A stretch of 64,000 bases of DNA from Dichetophora obliterata (Eukaryota > Arthropoda > Insecta > Diptera > Sciomyzidae): the NCBI GenBank assembly GCA_963920525.1, contig OY986438.1, forward strand, positions 177,501,093 through 177,565,092. The letters are read 5' to 3'. The notes beneath the pieces are model-generated. The model was not told the DNA's origin. It did not search any database and saw only the letters and a list, made by a program, of their open reading frames with translations. The position numbers and the translations under genes are program-made. Of this stretch, positions 49,382 through 61,405 are shown piece after piece; the stretch's first letter is position 1, and each line of letters begins with the position of its first letter.

Positions 49382-50561
49382 AACTTTACTAGTTAAAAAG
49401 TAAAAAACTATATATTCAAATATGTTTAGGTACTCTGTATTGCTTTTTTGTTTAAAATTTAACAGTTGACCAAGTTTTTATAATGCAACCAAACCACATA
49501 TAAAGCTAAACGAAATGTGAACTATAAAGCAGGTACATTGCTGAGTAAATATACCTTGTGCAACACATGCATATAAAAATGAGCCAGATGTGAACGCAAA
49601 TCACTTTATAACAAAAGAGTTACACATCTGTTATGCACTGTGACAAATTGTTTTTCGTTTTTCTCTAAAAAAATAGCAAACCGAATGTTTTCGTAGAGTT
49701 CTGACCTCTTGCACTAATGATTTTTTTTTTTGCTCTTCAATTGAAAATGAAAAAACTTTTCTCTCTGACTCTGCAGTTATTATAATTGTTAGCGTTAAAA
49801 TTGTAAAATATTTGTTCGTTCGCTTGTTTCTATTCGTTTTGTTATAATTTATGAGCAAAAAAGCATGGTTGTAATTAAAAAAGTTCAAACTAAAAAAATG
49901 ACATGAGTGAGCCGCGCTAGCAGTTTTTTTCGTGTTCTATACTCTTTAGCATGGCATAAACGCGTCTCGATTTACATTTGGGTCACGTCCTTCGGTGACT
50001 TTTTCATGGTTTGCTTAGTAATTATTTATACTGCGTTACTTGTGTTTCTTTTTTTTTTCATTAGTTTACAGCTGTTTATATGCAGGTTTATCCTTTTTTT
50101 TGTAAAATTTTTTTTATTTCAATATTGCACCAAAAACGTTCATGTACACCATTTTTTTGTCGTATAGGTACAATATAGATAATATTTATCTCTATGTTCA
50201 TATAGATATAGAATATTAAAAATAAAATACAAGAAATTGATTTGGTTTCCACTCGGGTTGTTCGCCAAAACATATATTAATATTAAAAAAAAAACAAATA
50301 GGAAATAAATTGAAATAAAGCAAAAACAATAGTATATTTATATATGTATATTTTGTTGTTGTTGTTGTTGCTGAAAATTACATTAAATTTTCTAAATGAA
50401 GAGAGATGTACAAATACAAAACCATAAAGAAAAGAATTGATTGTGCTGTTGTAAGGCTTTATTCTCTTTCGTAGATATTAAATGTTGTACTCGAACAGAA
50501 GAGAAGAAAATCAAAACATGTGTAATAATAATTACCTTTTATTGTATTGTAAACGTATATA

Positions 50562-50618
50562 AAGGCACACACACACACACATACAGATATATAAATATAT
50601 ATATATATATATATATGT
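50562..50618. repeat. CA then TA microsatellite
   Basis: A short CACACACACACACA run followed by ATATATATATATAT. Ordinary simple repeat. Confidence 0.85.
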
Positions 50619-52380
50619 AATTTAAGAAGCACAACAAAACCTAAAACAATTTAGTTTGAGAGTGTTTTTTCCTGTTATTGTTTGTGTTCTTTCTTTTTTT
50701 TCTTATTTCACCTTTCAATAGGTATTGTGGTAGTTATTTTATTCGTATTGTATTAGAGTTATGTTTAAGAGTAACGCTTAACGTTTGAGTAGTTCTTTGT
50801 TTTCGAAAGCATTGAAAATATATAGCAAGAAAAGTTATCGAAATCAAAAGATATTGACATAACTCGTTATTATGTTTGTTTTTGTATGATTGTGAAAATG
50901 AATTGAATGTTGTAATGTGTGTGTGATTTGAACGATGTTGTGAATGTATATATTATGGTGTGTGTGATTAGATTGGTCCGATCAGTAAAATACTATTGCC
51001 GATAACATAATGTCTTACTACAGTAGTGGAATATGCATTGCTCAAACGTGCAAAACAACATTGTGAAGAAGAATGAAAAAAAAAACATTTCAACATTAAT
51101 AAAACTTTAATATAAATATATATCGATATAAGTTGAATTCCTACAAAAAAAAATATATTTCAAAAGGCCGTGAGCTGCAATCATTTTGAACGTAAGCAAC
51201 AAAGTTCAAATTGCCTAAAAATCACATATTATCTTTGAAAAATTTGAATAGAGATGATTATTTTGGTGCTACATCTATATGTATCTAACACAATCCAACA
51301 ACCATTATAATTACAGACTTCAATCAAGGAATTCTGGTAGAGAAGATACAAAATTGTAAGTGTAATAACAGCGTTTGAAAAGTTTACCTTTGAGCAAATT
51401 TTAATATAGGTTTTAAGTTAACTCTAAGTTTAGCAATTTACTAACGCAAAACGAAAACAACCTACTTTATATATGCCTTCTACATATTTGTTGTGTTCAC
51501 AGACCTGTAGTAAAATTTTATTAGAAATATTTTTAGAGTATTTTCATCCGATAGCGTCCTTTTCTGCGGGTATTTATTGACACTTTTATAGAAACGGTGT
51601 AAAATGTACTCTTAAACGTAGTTGTAGAAGGTTAAAGTCTTATATAAAAATGTTCCTTGGATAATTTCGCTAAAAGTCTCTTTTGACAATATTGCTATAC
51701 AGCGTATATTTTTACAGAGCAGGACAGTAAAATTAATTTAAAACAATGCAAAAACAATTTCTTCCGATGATGCAGGACCGTAGCCGGGATTTTCCCCAAT
51801 GTATTTGGATCACTATGTTATTTAAAGCAATTTTTAATGCAAAATAGATTACATTATTATTATTCTTAAATGTTACTTTCTTTATATTTAAAGTAATTAG
51901 AAGAAAAATCGTCACCATGGCTACTTCTTTTTTGTCTTTTGAAATACGTTATTTTAATGGCATTTTCGTCATTTTCAACAATTTTGTTTCCCGAAAAATT
52001 GTTGCATTGTTTCTGCCCTCTTTCTGCCATCTTTGAGAGTTCTGAATTTTTTCTACTTTTGAAGTCAACATTTTCGAGAAAAGAACACGATTCAATTTTA
52101 GAGGTCACAATTTTTTTTCTTAAGACGGCAGAATTTCCAAAAAGGAGAGAAAAATGTAGCATTTTTTGAGAAACGCAAACACCATAAGATATTATATCAA
52201 AGCTACTATTCATATATCTTTTTACCCATTTTCTCAACTAGATGCCATTTCAGGCTCTTTCTTGTATTCATATCTATAAAAATATCTCAATAAAAACTAT
52301 TATTTTACTGTTTTTGGGTATACTATTTCGATTAACCGGGTTGCAACTGCATTTCCATCACTAAAAAAAAAAATGTATAT

Positions 52381-52615
52381 CGTTGCTTGTGAAAATAAAT
52401 GCCGTATGCTAAAATTTTCACTTTTGAGATTATTCAGATAAATGTGCTATAAATTTTTAAAAATTTTTTTTTCGTATTCTATTGCGAAATGTGTCTGCAA
52501 ATAGACCTGAAATTTTGAGAATATTGCTTAGCTAGATTTTGAATTATAGCACCTTTTTCTCAATAATCTCAAAAGTAAAAATTTTCACATACGACATTTA
52601 TTTTCTCAAGCGACG
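52381..52615. repeat. Foldback MITE with CGTTGCTTGTGAAAATAAAT arms
   Basis: The left arm 52381-52452 (CGTTGCTTG, AAATAAATG, AAAATTTTCACTTTTGAGAT, GTGCTATAA) returns inverted at 52545-52615. The spacer is about 90 bp. AT-rich, non-coding. Confidence 0.75.
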
Positions 52616-52921
52616 AAATATCGCATTTTACGGATACTATATTAAGTACTAAGCACTGAAAAACTAAAGTTTTAAAAAAATTGAAATAAGAAAAGTTTAA
52701 CGTACCAACACGGTTAAAAAATCTTGGAATAAATTTTAGTCCAGCTCAAATACTGCTGCACATTTTTTAACCTTGAGGTTTAAAATTGAAACTTTCACAA
52801 ATACGTACCCATACTTAAAACTTTTCTGTACTAAAATTTAAACCAAAGAAATAGTGCAATGCTGAAACTCAATATTAGGCTGGTAGGTACATATGCTTGC
52901 TTATTACTTTTGTTTTGTATA

Positions 52922-52990
52922 GCGCAATACCCCAGTGGTTAAGGCAGTGAGCTTACAAAGTGGATGTCCCTGGTTCGAATCTCACTGTGC
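52922..52990 (+). repeat. tRNA-like SINE head
   Basis: CCCCAGTGGTTAAGGCAGTG resembles a polymerase III box A region, and GGTTCGAATCTC is a good box B. The acceptor-like ends GCGCAAT and ACTGTGC pair at five or six positions. The T-stem does not pair well and no sound anticodon arm forms, so I call it a tRNA-derived SINE head or pseudogene and not a tRNA gene. Confidence 0.55.
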
Positions 52991-53240
52991 TTATTTTTTT
53001 TTTATATTTCAATCCTAGCTTGTACAAAATTTTAAACCAAAGCTGTATTAAAACGATTTTTAAGTATTTGGCAAATACTAGATTTGAAACCAATGCTGGT
53101 GTGAACTTGTGTGTAGTACAGAATTTTAGTAATAGTCAATATTATTCCAAGATTTTTTACCATGTACTTAAGCAATGGAAAAGTTAGATTGCTTAAAACA
53201 TCAAAAATTTTAAAGACAAAATTAATAAAAAAAGTCTGTT

Positions 53241-53620
53241 TCGTTATTTTTCGCAATTTAAGCTTAGTATGCTGTAGGAACGAAATTTTTAGGCATTTAA
53301 TTCTACACGCGAAATTTTGGTGTAGACTCAACGCTAACACATACTTACTTTAACTTATTTGTTGAATGTGTTAGTTGAACATTATTACTGAATGTCAAAT
53401 TTTCACGCCAATAAAATGTACCGACATATAAAAAACAGCAAAATTTTGATATTTTAACACTCCAATCAGGGTTATGAACTTGGCTGCATTGAACAATTTT
53501 TCGGTTCAACAGCGTACTAACGAAACTAAGAAATATCGCTACTTTTACGATGTCAAAAACGCAATGCATTTCTTACGAAATATTTCTTTTCGTTTCTACA
53601 GCATACTTAGCTTTAGGTAT
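53241..53620. repeat. Inverted repeat (AGTATGCTGTAGGAACGAAA arms)
   Basis: TTAAGCTTAGTATGCTGTAG at about 53258-53277 is complementary to CTACAGCATACTTAGCTTTA at 53597-53616, with GAACGAAA/TTTCGTTTC extending it. Arms about 40 bp, spacer about 300 bp. Confidence 0.55.
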
Positions 53621-53739
53621 CAAATAAGGGATTTAAAGTGAAAAAATGTACCTGCATATACTTATAATATGTTTTAAAAACTTTGATTTAAAAAGTTTAA
53701 AAAAAAAATTGCAATTTTTTAGTACTCTTCATAATTCAG

Positions 53740-56700
53740 TAATAAGAACACCATGGCTAAAAGCATTGAGATGGGCCAAAATAGCTTGTGGTTCTCTCCA
53801 GCATACCTCAAACACGACCACGATGTCCTCCCGGATAAATCTGATAAATCTGGTCTCCACAGTAGCCTCTAATCATATATATAATAGGTCAAGAGAGTGG
53901 AGAGTTTCAAAGGAACACCTCTTCTCTGAACATAGATTTATTTTTTTTGACGTTGATGACATTGTCACGAGATCATGAAATTTTCGCAATCTCAAACAAG
54001 TTGACTAGAATTTTTATATAAACGCATTAACAACAACACTTTTCAATAAGGCAAAGGACACTTGATGCATAGATACGTGGAAAATCTTAAAAATGACTCG
54101 CAAATAAAACAAGAATGAATTGCAAAAAGTACAAAGACAGTTCTGGAGAATCTTTTGTGAAAACATATCACAAGCCTCAGAGGCGTTAAGGCTTAGGAAA
54201 ATTCTATGAATGGTTTTTTTCCACTACAGCTTAAAGAAAAAGGAGGATGGTACTTGGACTGCCAACAGTGAAAAATCTCTCAATGTTTTATTAAAAACTC
54301 ACTTAACGGGAACTTCAGAGATGGGTTACTCTCCAAATCAAGAAGAACAATTACTATCTGTGGATAAAGCATTAAAAAAACTCTCACAAGCGAAGCTCGA
54401 ATGGGCAATCAAAAGCTTCAAACCGTTTAAGTCACCAGGACCAAGCATTATAGCTCTTATTGAGCTTCAAATGCCCTATAACATCATAAATAAGTGGCTT
54501 ATGTTGATCTACCGAATCTGCCTAGACCTAAAGCACTTTCCCAAACGATGGCGTAATGTAAAGGATATCTTTATATCTAAGGCAAGCAAAATCACACACG
54601 ACTAGTATCTTATCGTTTCTTTTAAAAATCCTAAAACCAATCAGGGAAACAGATGACCGCTAATACAACCACCCGCTAAGAAGACACCTCCCAGTAGAAA
54701 ATAGGTACGCTAGAACACTCTTGCAGTAGCAAATTTCTTTCTCCTATAACCAGGTTCATCGAGTACATCACACAAAAACAATTCTTTGACAGGAAGTTCA
54801 ATGTATCCATTCCCTCTCGAGATTATTGGGAACTCGGAAACCTTTTACATAACAATGCCATTGACATCTTACACACATTGTAAATCATTGTATTACCACG
54901 TCTTCGTTTCCGTCTTCAAGGAAAGTTGCTCTTGTTATGCCGGTAGCAAAAAAACCAACTGGAAATGGGCCTAATGATTATAGGCCTATCAGCATTCTGT
55001 CTTGCCTGGCCAAAGTGTGTGAAGCACTTATGGCATATCAAATAGTAAATTTTTTTAATGATAGCAATTTATTATCTCCAATGCAATCTGGCTTCAGGGC
55101 TTTTCACAGTTGTGCCACTGCCACTGTTAAAATACTTGATGATATAAGAGCTTTTTATGATGAAGGACATATTACCCTTCTTCGCTTGCTTGACTTCTCA
55201 AAAGCATTTGATACTGTGAATCATTCTTTGTTGTACTCGAAACTAAAGTTTATGTATGGTTTTAGTAGTAGTGCAATACGACTCTTGAATAGCTATTTGT
55301 CAAACCGTGTTTAAAGAGCCAAGGTTGGTAATAAATATTCTGAAAACAAATTTCTATCTAGTGGTGTTCCCCAGGGTTCAGTTCTTGGTCCCCTGCTGTT
55401 TGTAATTTTTATCAATGATATATTTAGAGTCTGCAAACATTCAACAATGCATGCCTATGCAGATGACGTGCAAATATATCTTTCTAATAGAGTTGGTCTT
55501 CTAGATATCTTAGTGTACAGACTAAATGAGGATCTAAACTCTATAAATAAATGGGCAATTCGTAATTGTCTTAAGCTCAATCCTCTGAAATCAGTTGTGC
55601 TCCCTATAGCGAAAGACAAAGTTTTTCATAAAGATATTCCTGGTTTATTTTTAGGTGCTGATAAGCTAAAATTAACAAGCAGTGCATAAAGTCTTAGTTT
55701 TTATATAAATTCCTCTCTGACATGCTCTGAACATATTAATAGTGTGGTCCGAAAAATTTATTATGTACCCACTTGCACCAGAAGAAAACTAGTAGTTCAA
55801 CTTATTGTTCCCATAATCTCCTATTCAGAGCTAGTTTACAGTAAGCTGGATTCTAGCTCGCAACTAAAGCTACAGCTGGCATTTAATCATGCCATCCGAT
55901 ACGTATATGGACTTCGTAAGTTTGACCATATATCTGAATTCAACAAAAGCATCCTTGGTTGTGACCTAGTAAACTATATAAATTTCAGAAACTGCATTTT
56001 CTTACACAAGCTGATACATTCGAGAACACCATCCTATTTATATGAAAAGTTACAGTTTAGTCAACTGCAAAGAAGTCGTATGCTTATTATACCTAAATTT
56101 AACTATTTGAATTCGTCAAGATTATTTTTCGTTAATGCCATAAGATTGTGGAATAGTTTGCCAAGTAGTATTAAATCTATTCCTGAAGTAAGAATGTTTA
56201 GACAAGTAATTTTTTCCTATTTTTCAAATTAATATACTTTGTAACCATTTTCTCACCTTTTTCTGGTTTTATTACTTTATATCTTTCTATGCCTCCTATA
56301 TTTTCCCTCTATCCTTTTTCCTTACGCTTTTTCCCCCCTTGTTTTTCTTTACTTTAAGTTTACTTTTTTTAGCTTTAAGTTTTTATTTTATAAGCATTAA
56401 ACTTTGTTAGATTTTTAAGTTTAGATTTAAGTTTATTCGCTTCCTTTTTTACCTTCCAAACTATAATGTATTATAAAAGAACTTGTTCTTATTATACAAA
56501 TAATGTTAAAATCAAGTATGAAATATCTTTACCGCTGTATCAAAAGTAGATGGAGGAGTCTACTCTGAAGCGTTAAACATTAATATCCTTTAAGCTCCCT
56601 GATCATTGCAGTGTATTCTAAGCTGAAATTGCTGCTATACATGAAACGTTAACTTAACTTCAGGTAAAAGAGATATCTTCCATGGATATCTGCATACAAT

Positions 56701-57272
56701 CTGAAAGCCAAGCCGCTTTGAAATTTTTAGAAACTGTTGAAATAATATCTGAAACAGATCTCAACTGCAACAGATCTCTAGATGAGGTGGCAAAACAGAT
56801 CATTATCCTTTTATGCTGGATTCGCGGGCATAGGGATTTTCTAGGAAACTGTTAAATCAACATTAAGTGGTAAGAAAGCCACAAATGCAATAGAACGCGG
56901 CATTTAAAAGAATTCACTTCCCTTAATAGAGACTACATCAGTACCATGGTACGGGTCTTGGCAGGGCTGATTGGCAGACACACACAAATGTTGAACATCC
57001 CCAACAACGTCTTCTGCATAAGTTGTAGAGATGAAGAGGAGGAAGAATATACAAAAAAATTCCTTTACACTTTCTCAGCGCTGGCTCAAAAACGTTTACT
57101 CCACTTAGGCAACGGGTTCTTCAATGACTTCGACGAACTCTCAGAATCTATGGTATACCGAATCCTAGGCTTTGTCAGTAGCTCAACGATATTAAACCTT
57201 TGAAACCACAATGGGCCTTATTGACCTAAGTGTGTCTCAATTGAGGAAGCCACTTTAACCTTACCTAACCTA
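53740..57272 (+). mobile_element. Dead LOA-type LINE interrupted by another LINE
   Basis: Left part: endonuclease end (REWRVSKEHLFSEHRFIFFD at about 53895-53955). Then the linker and fingers of the reverse transcriptase (LKKKEDGTWTANSEKSLN, LEWAIKSFKPFKSPGPS, FPKRWRNVKDIFISKASK at 54225-54600). Right part, from about 56530: RNase H remnants (VDGGVYSEALNI, APDHCSVF, ICIQSESQAALKFLE, CWIRGHRDFLGN) and the C-terminal region (VRVLAGLIGRHTQMLNI... at 56946-57203). The element ends in TTACCTAACCTAG, as such elements do. The polymerase core is missing because a CR1/Kiri-like LINE lies between. Same group as 7620-11740 but not an identical copy. Confidence 0.8.
54880..56530 (+). mobile_element. CR1/Kiri-like LINE fragment (reverse transcriptase)
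   Basis: Fairly well-preserved reverse transcriptase on the plus strand, with only a few stops (for example 55312 and 55687). In order: [118 protein letters not shown] and the tail FFVNAIRLWNSLPSSIKSIP. The YADD active site is intact. The NAIRLWNSLP tail is typical of the CR1/Kiri/jockey group. A pyrimidine-rich 3' part runs to about 56530. N-terminal endonuclease missing: 5'-truncated, as is usual for LINEs. Confidence 0.85.
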
Positions 57273-57404
57273 GTACTCCTCATAACACATATATATTGTG
57301 TTCAATTTAGTCAATTACTAATTTTTATTTTTGAATATCTCACTAAAAATTTCACTAATATTACAAAATATATTTAGTAACACAATTGCCTTATAAATTT
57401 ATTT

Positions 57405-58515
57405 CACTTTTACAAAATATTTCTACTTTTAAAAACAATTTAGAAAAAAAAAAAAATTAAATTTAAATAACTAATTAAAACAATTTTTGCAATAAGTTGA
57501 AAAAATATATATATGTCAATAAACTAACAATAAAAAATATTTTTTATGCAAACCTTTGACTTTTCTATTAGTGAATTCATGTTAATTTATTGTTACATAT
57601 ATATTTTTTCCATAAAATATTTTTTACGCAAACCTTTGACATTTCAATTAGTGAATTCATGATAGTTTATTGTTACATATAAATTTTTTCAACTTATTGA
57701 AAAAATTGTTTTAATTAATTAAAGTTGTTTCCTAAATGACCTCTATATTTATTATGTTGACTTTATATGATTTAAATACAAATTCTAAATGTTTGATAGT
57801 TTAAATCATACTTCATTTTAAATATAAATTCTAGTTGTTTGATAGTTTAAAATCGTTTATTGAGCTTAAGGTCAAAGTAAGAACAATTAATTGTTTTAAA
57901 GAATCTTTCCAAAGAAACAACAACAACAACAACAAAGTTTTTTCAATATGAAAAGGAAAAAATAACTAGCTGACCTTATTGCAATTTCGGCCTGGCTAAG
58001 GGCTTCATCAGAAATCTTTGGACTCCATATATGTTGGATTCCATAATATTTTATGTTGGACTCCATATAATAACAAAAGCATAGAGACTAAAGTAAAGCA
58101 AAAATACAACAACAAATGTGAAATTATGAAATTGATGTGAAACCACATTGATGTGGTGCAGTGCGTTAGTGCGCGCTTGCACGGGTATCACAAAGATTTC
58201 TGATGAAGCCCTTAGCCAGGCCGAAATTGCAATTAGATCAGCTAGTGATTTTTTAATTTTCATATTGAAAAAACTTTGTTGTTGTTTCTTTGATAAGATT
58301 CGTTAGAACAATTAATTGTTCTAACTTTGACCTTAAGCTCAATAAACGATTTTAAACTATCAAACAACTAGAATTTCTATTTAAAATCAAGTATGATTTA
58401 AACTATCAAACATTTAGAATTTATATTTAAATCATATAAAGTAAAGTTTTAGTTAATTATTAAATTTTTTTTTCTTAATTGTTTTTAAAAGTAGAAATAT
58501 TTTGTAAAATTTAAA
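57405..58515. mobile_element. 1.1-kb foldback element with nested inverted repeat
   Basis: Main arms about 57758-58018 and 58190-58440. They share ATATGATTTAAATA, GTTTGATAGTTTA, TTGAGCTTAAGGTCAAAGT, AACAATTAATTGTT, the AACAACAAC/GTTGTTGTT run, TTTCAATATGAAA and CGGCCTGGCTAAGGGCTTCA. Outer arms 57405-57485 and about 58450-58515 (ACAAAATATTTCTACTTTTA against its complement). The left arm holds a nested inverted repeat at about 57465-57720 with an internal ~75-bp duplication (GCAAACCTTTGAC twice). No transposase. A lone arm is at 41026-41180. Confidence 0.8.
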
Positions 58516-59020
58516 TAAATTAAGAAGTCAATAGTGTTATTGAATATCACAATATCAAATATATATATATTTATATACATGAAAGTATATATATGTTTAT
58601 ACTTTTGATTGTACTATTTTAATTTACAAAGATTCAAATAAAAAACATTTTAAATACGTACGAAATTTTTTCTTCAATTTATTGGACTCCTTTATATTTG
58701 AAAATTCTGTTACAGAAATGTGTAACATAGTTTTTCTACAGCTAAGTATTTAATTTGATCTTTCCAATTTTCACTTAAATTACTTTAGGTTGAGATGGTG
58801 GCAGGTCTATTAGACCGGCACACTTAGACCATATTATTGGTCCGTTGTGATACCACAGAATGAATGTAGGGAGTAATCAAGTGAAACTTTTGTGTAGGAT
58901 GTTTCTGCTTAATTTGGCAGAAGCTGTAGAAACTTGTGATATTAGATCTGAAGTAAGTTTTTTAAACAACTTTTCGTCTTAAATTGATGTGTTGATGTGA
59001 TAAGTAAAGAAAGGTTATAG

Positions 59021-59097
59021 CGTAGAACCATGGATTCGAACCCGGAACCCCTGGGTGACATTCAAGCGTGCTACCACTAGACCATCGAGGTGTCTTT
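59021..59097 (-). repeat. tRNA-like SINE head, minus strand
   Basis: On the minus strand CGATGGTCTAGTGGTAGCAC is a good box A and CCGGGTTCGAATCC a good box B, 32-35 nt apart. The T-stem has two mismatches and the acceptor arm does not pair, so it is a tRNA-derived SINE head or tRNA pseudogene. Confidence 0.6.
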
Positions 59098-59153
59098 GCC
59101 TTAATTTGATGTGAGAAAAAATTATTGAATAACTCAAATTTATTGAGTATTTG

Positions 59154-59290
59154 CAATATAATATTGTATTGCTTTAAATTTTGCTTTAAAAAATTATAAA
59201 CTTCTGTTTTTAAAAGTTGTGTCATAAACTTTTAAAAACAGAAATTTATAATTTTTAAAGCAAAATTTAAAGCAATACAATATTATATTG
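59154..59290. repeat. Near-perfect 64-bp-arm hairpin
   Basis: The left arm 59154-59218 is the reverse complement of 59227-59290 with one mismatch and one single-base indel. The loop is only 8 nt (GTGTCATA). Very AT-rich. It sits 57 bp beyond the SINE head. The high identity suggests recent origin or structure-based correction. Confidence 0.9.
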
Positions 59291-60060
59291 ATTAATTATA
59301 TTAATTATTTGTAGAACTACTTACTTAAGGTTTTAGTTTTTTTATTATGCTCCATTGATTTACTTAAACTATTTTAAATATTTTAAACATCTTCGATTAC
59401 TTTTAATGGTACTTTTAAGACACATTTCTTAAAAAGGATCAAAAAGACCAAAAAAGGGCGCTAGGAGGTTATAATATTTTACCAAAAAAAAAACTTTATA
59501 GAGTAAGCTAAATGTACAATTAACCCTTTAGGACATTATATCTCCTTATTACATTTGCACGGTACAAAAAACAGGTCTAACCTTTCAGCATAATTGAAAT
59601 TTTAAGGATTCAAATGAAAATTTTTCTTACATAATTTTTTTTTTTTTAACTAAAAATGTTGAAATTTTCAACATATCTTGGTTAAAAACAATACACATTT
59701 ACTAATTTCAATCAAAAAGACGACATTTCTAAATCTTAAATTCGCTTTTTTAAGTCTTTAAGTTGACTTTTTTAATTTGTTTAGCTAATAAATTACTTAT
59801 CTCCAACCTTTTAAAGTTGACTTTTTAAACTAATTTTTTTGCTTTACATCTTTTAAATGTATGCAGTTAATTTACTGTTAATTTTCTGAGTGTTGAATTT
59901 TTCATCTTTAAATGTTAATTTTTTCAACTTTGTATGGTTAAAAATTTGTTTATTTGAAAAAATGTAAATATTTTTTTTTTCTGTTTAAATTTTCCACTTT
60001 CTTTAAAAAGAATGTATATTTGTTTTGAAAAAACTGAAAAAGTGAACTGAATTTTTAACT

Positions 60061-60835
60061 ATTTAGGTTTAATTCATCGAGGTTGTGAAGAACTTCGGCT
60101 ATCTGGGATCCAGCATTAACTCAACCAACGACATTAGTATTGAGATCAAACGGAGAATAACTCTTGCCAACTGCTGTTTTTTTGGGCTCAGTAGGCAATT
60201 GAGAAGCATAGCCCTCTCTCAACGAACGAAAATCACGCTCTATAAATTGCTTATTATGTCTGTCCTACTTTGAACACAACATTATGCCAAAAGGCATATA
60301 TTTAGTAGCTTTCTTAAGCTCTATGCAAGTAAACTGCTAAATTTAAAGTAACAATAATTACTCAGACTTAAACGGTTATGACGCTGATACACGCGTGTTT
60401 TTGTTGTCGCCTCTTCCAGAATCCGTTGCTCGAAGACTGTAATTATTTTGGTAGTGGGAGTGTGTAATTATGCACCACAAACCTGGACGTTGAGCAAGCA
60501 GTTCAGATGAAAAGACTTTAGGAGCTTTCGAGAGAAAGATTCTTCGTAAGATCTACGGACCAATCTGCGTCAATGGCGAGTACCGAAAACGGTGGAATGA
60601 TGAACTGTACAAGCTGTACGCCGACATTGATATAGTCGAGCGGCTTCGCTGGCTAGGTCATGTTAGGTCAGTAAAGAAAATATTCCATTCGGTACTCAGC
60701 GGATGGCAACGCAGAAGAGGACAACCTGACAACCTGACCTTAATGGCTGGCGCACATTACTAGAAGACCGACATACGGTTGAAGCACCAACTAAGTAAGT
60801 ACATAAGTAAGTAAGTAAGCAAGTAAGGATCAATT
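60061..60835 (+). mobile_element. RTE-like LINE C-terminal remnant, split by an insertion
   Basis: 60082-60272: EVVKNFGYLGSSINSTNDIS, IEIKRRITLANCCFFGLSRQ, LRSIALSQRTKITLYKLL. After the insertion, about 60515-60670: LGAFERKILRKIYGPICV, NGEYRKRWNDELYKLYADID, IVERLRWLGHVRS. This is the thumb and C-terminal part of a common insect endonuclease-reverse transcriptase LINE. It ends in a short TAAG-type repeat tail (60789-60830: TAAGTAAGTACATAAGTAAG...), as RTE-like elements often do. Frameshifts make it inactive. Confidence 0.75.
60273..60468 (+). repeat. ~200-bp repeat inserted in the LINE remnant, copy 1
   Basis: GAACACAACATTATG, CTTAAGCTCTATG, AGTAACAATAATTACTCAGA and TTTTTGTTGTCGCCTCTTCC followed by AGAATCCGTTGCTC. 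It interrupts the reading of the LINE between LYKLLIMSVLL and the TWTL-like continuation. A second copy is at 61197-61405. Confidence 0.75.
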
Positions 60836-61196
60836 TCTCATAATTTTAATATTTAATATATAAAATCAACGTATCAAAATAACAAGGTCATTTAGAAAAA
60901 AAACTTTAATATTTACCTTTATAATAAAGTTTTTTAATTTCAATACGGATTTCCATAAAGAAATTCAAATGAATTAATTAATAAAAATATACAACAGTTT
61001 TAAAGGAAAAAAAAAAACAAAAAATTTAGGTGCTTTTACATTAAAAAGGTATGTTTTTTAATTTCTCGTCTATTTTGGAAAATGTTGGCAAAATTTTGAA
61101 AATTTTTAAAATGTCAAGGAAGAACAATAGAAAAGGGCACAAGAGGGTGAAAATAATCTGCGAAAATATATTTTATAAAATTTTTCTATAGGTTTT

Positions 61197-61405
61197 TGAA
61201 CACAACATTATGTCAAAAACCATATATTTAGTTGTTTTCTTAAGCTCTATGTTAGTAAACTGCTAAATTTACAGTAACAATAATTACTCAGACTGAAACG
61301 ATTATGACGCTGATACATGTGTATTTTTGTTGTCGCCTCTTCCAGAATCCGTTGCTCAAAGCCTGTCATTATTTTGGTTGTGGGACTGTGTAATTTATAC
61401 AATTT
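61197..61405 (+). repeat. ~200-bp repeat, copy 2
   Basis: Same order of motifs as 60273-60468 at roughly 88% identity by eye, also preceded by TTT. Non-coding short element of unknown class; no clear terminal repeats. Confidence 0.75.

Noticed and set aside
49907..50167. 86-codon plus-strand hydrophobic frame
   Set aside because: No known family and mostly T-rich; only the GC-richer first 100 bp were kept, as a finding.
52922..52990. Candidate tRNA gene
   Set aside because: Boxes A and B are good but the T-stem and anticodon arm do not form, so it was listed as a SINE head.
59021..59097. Candidate tRNA gene on the minus strand
   Set aside because: Good A and B boxes, but the acceptor arm is unpaired and the T-stem has two mismatches.
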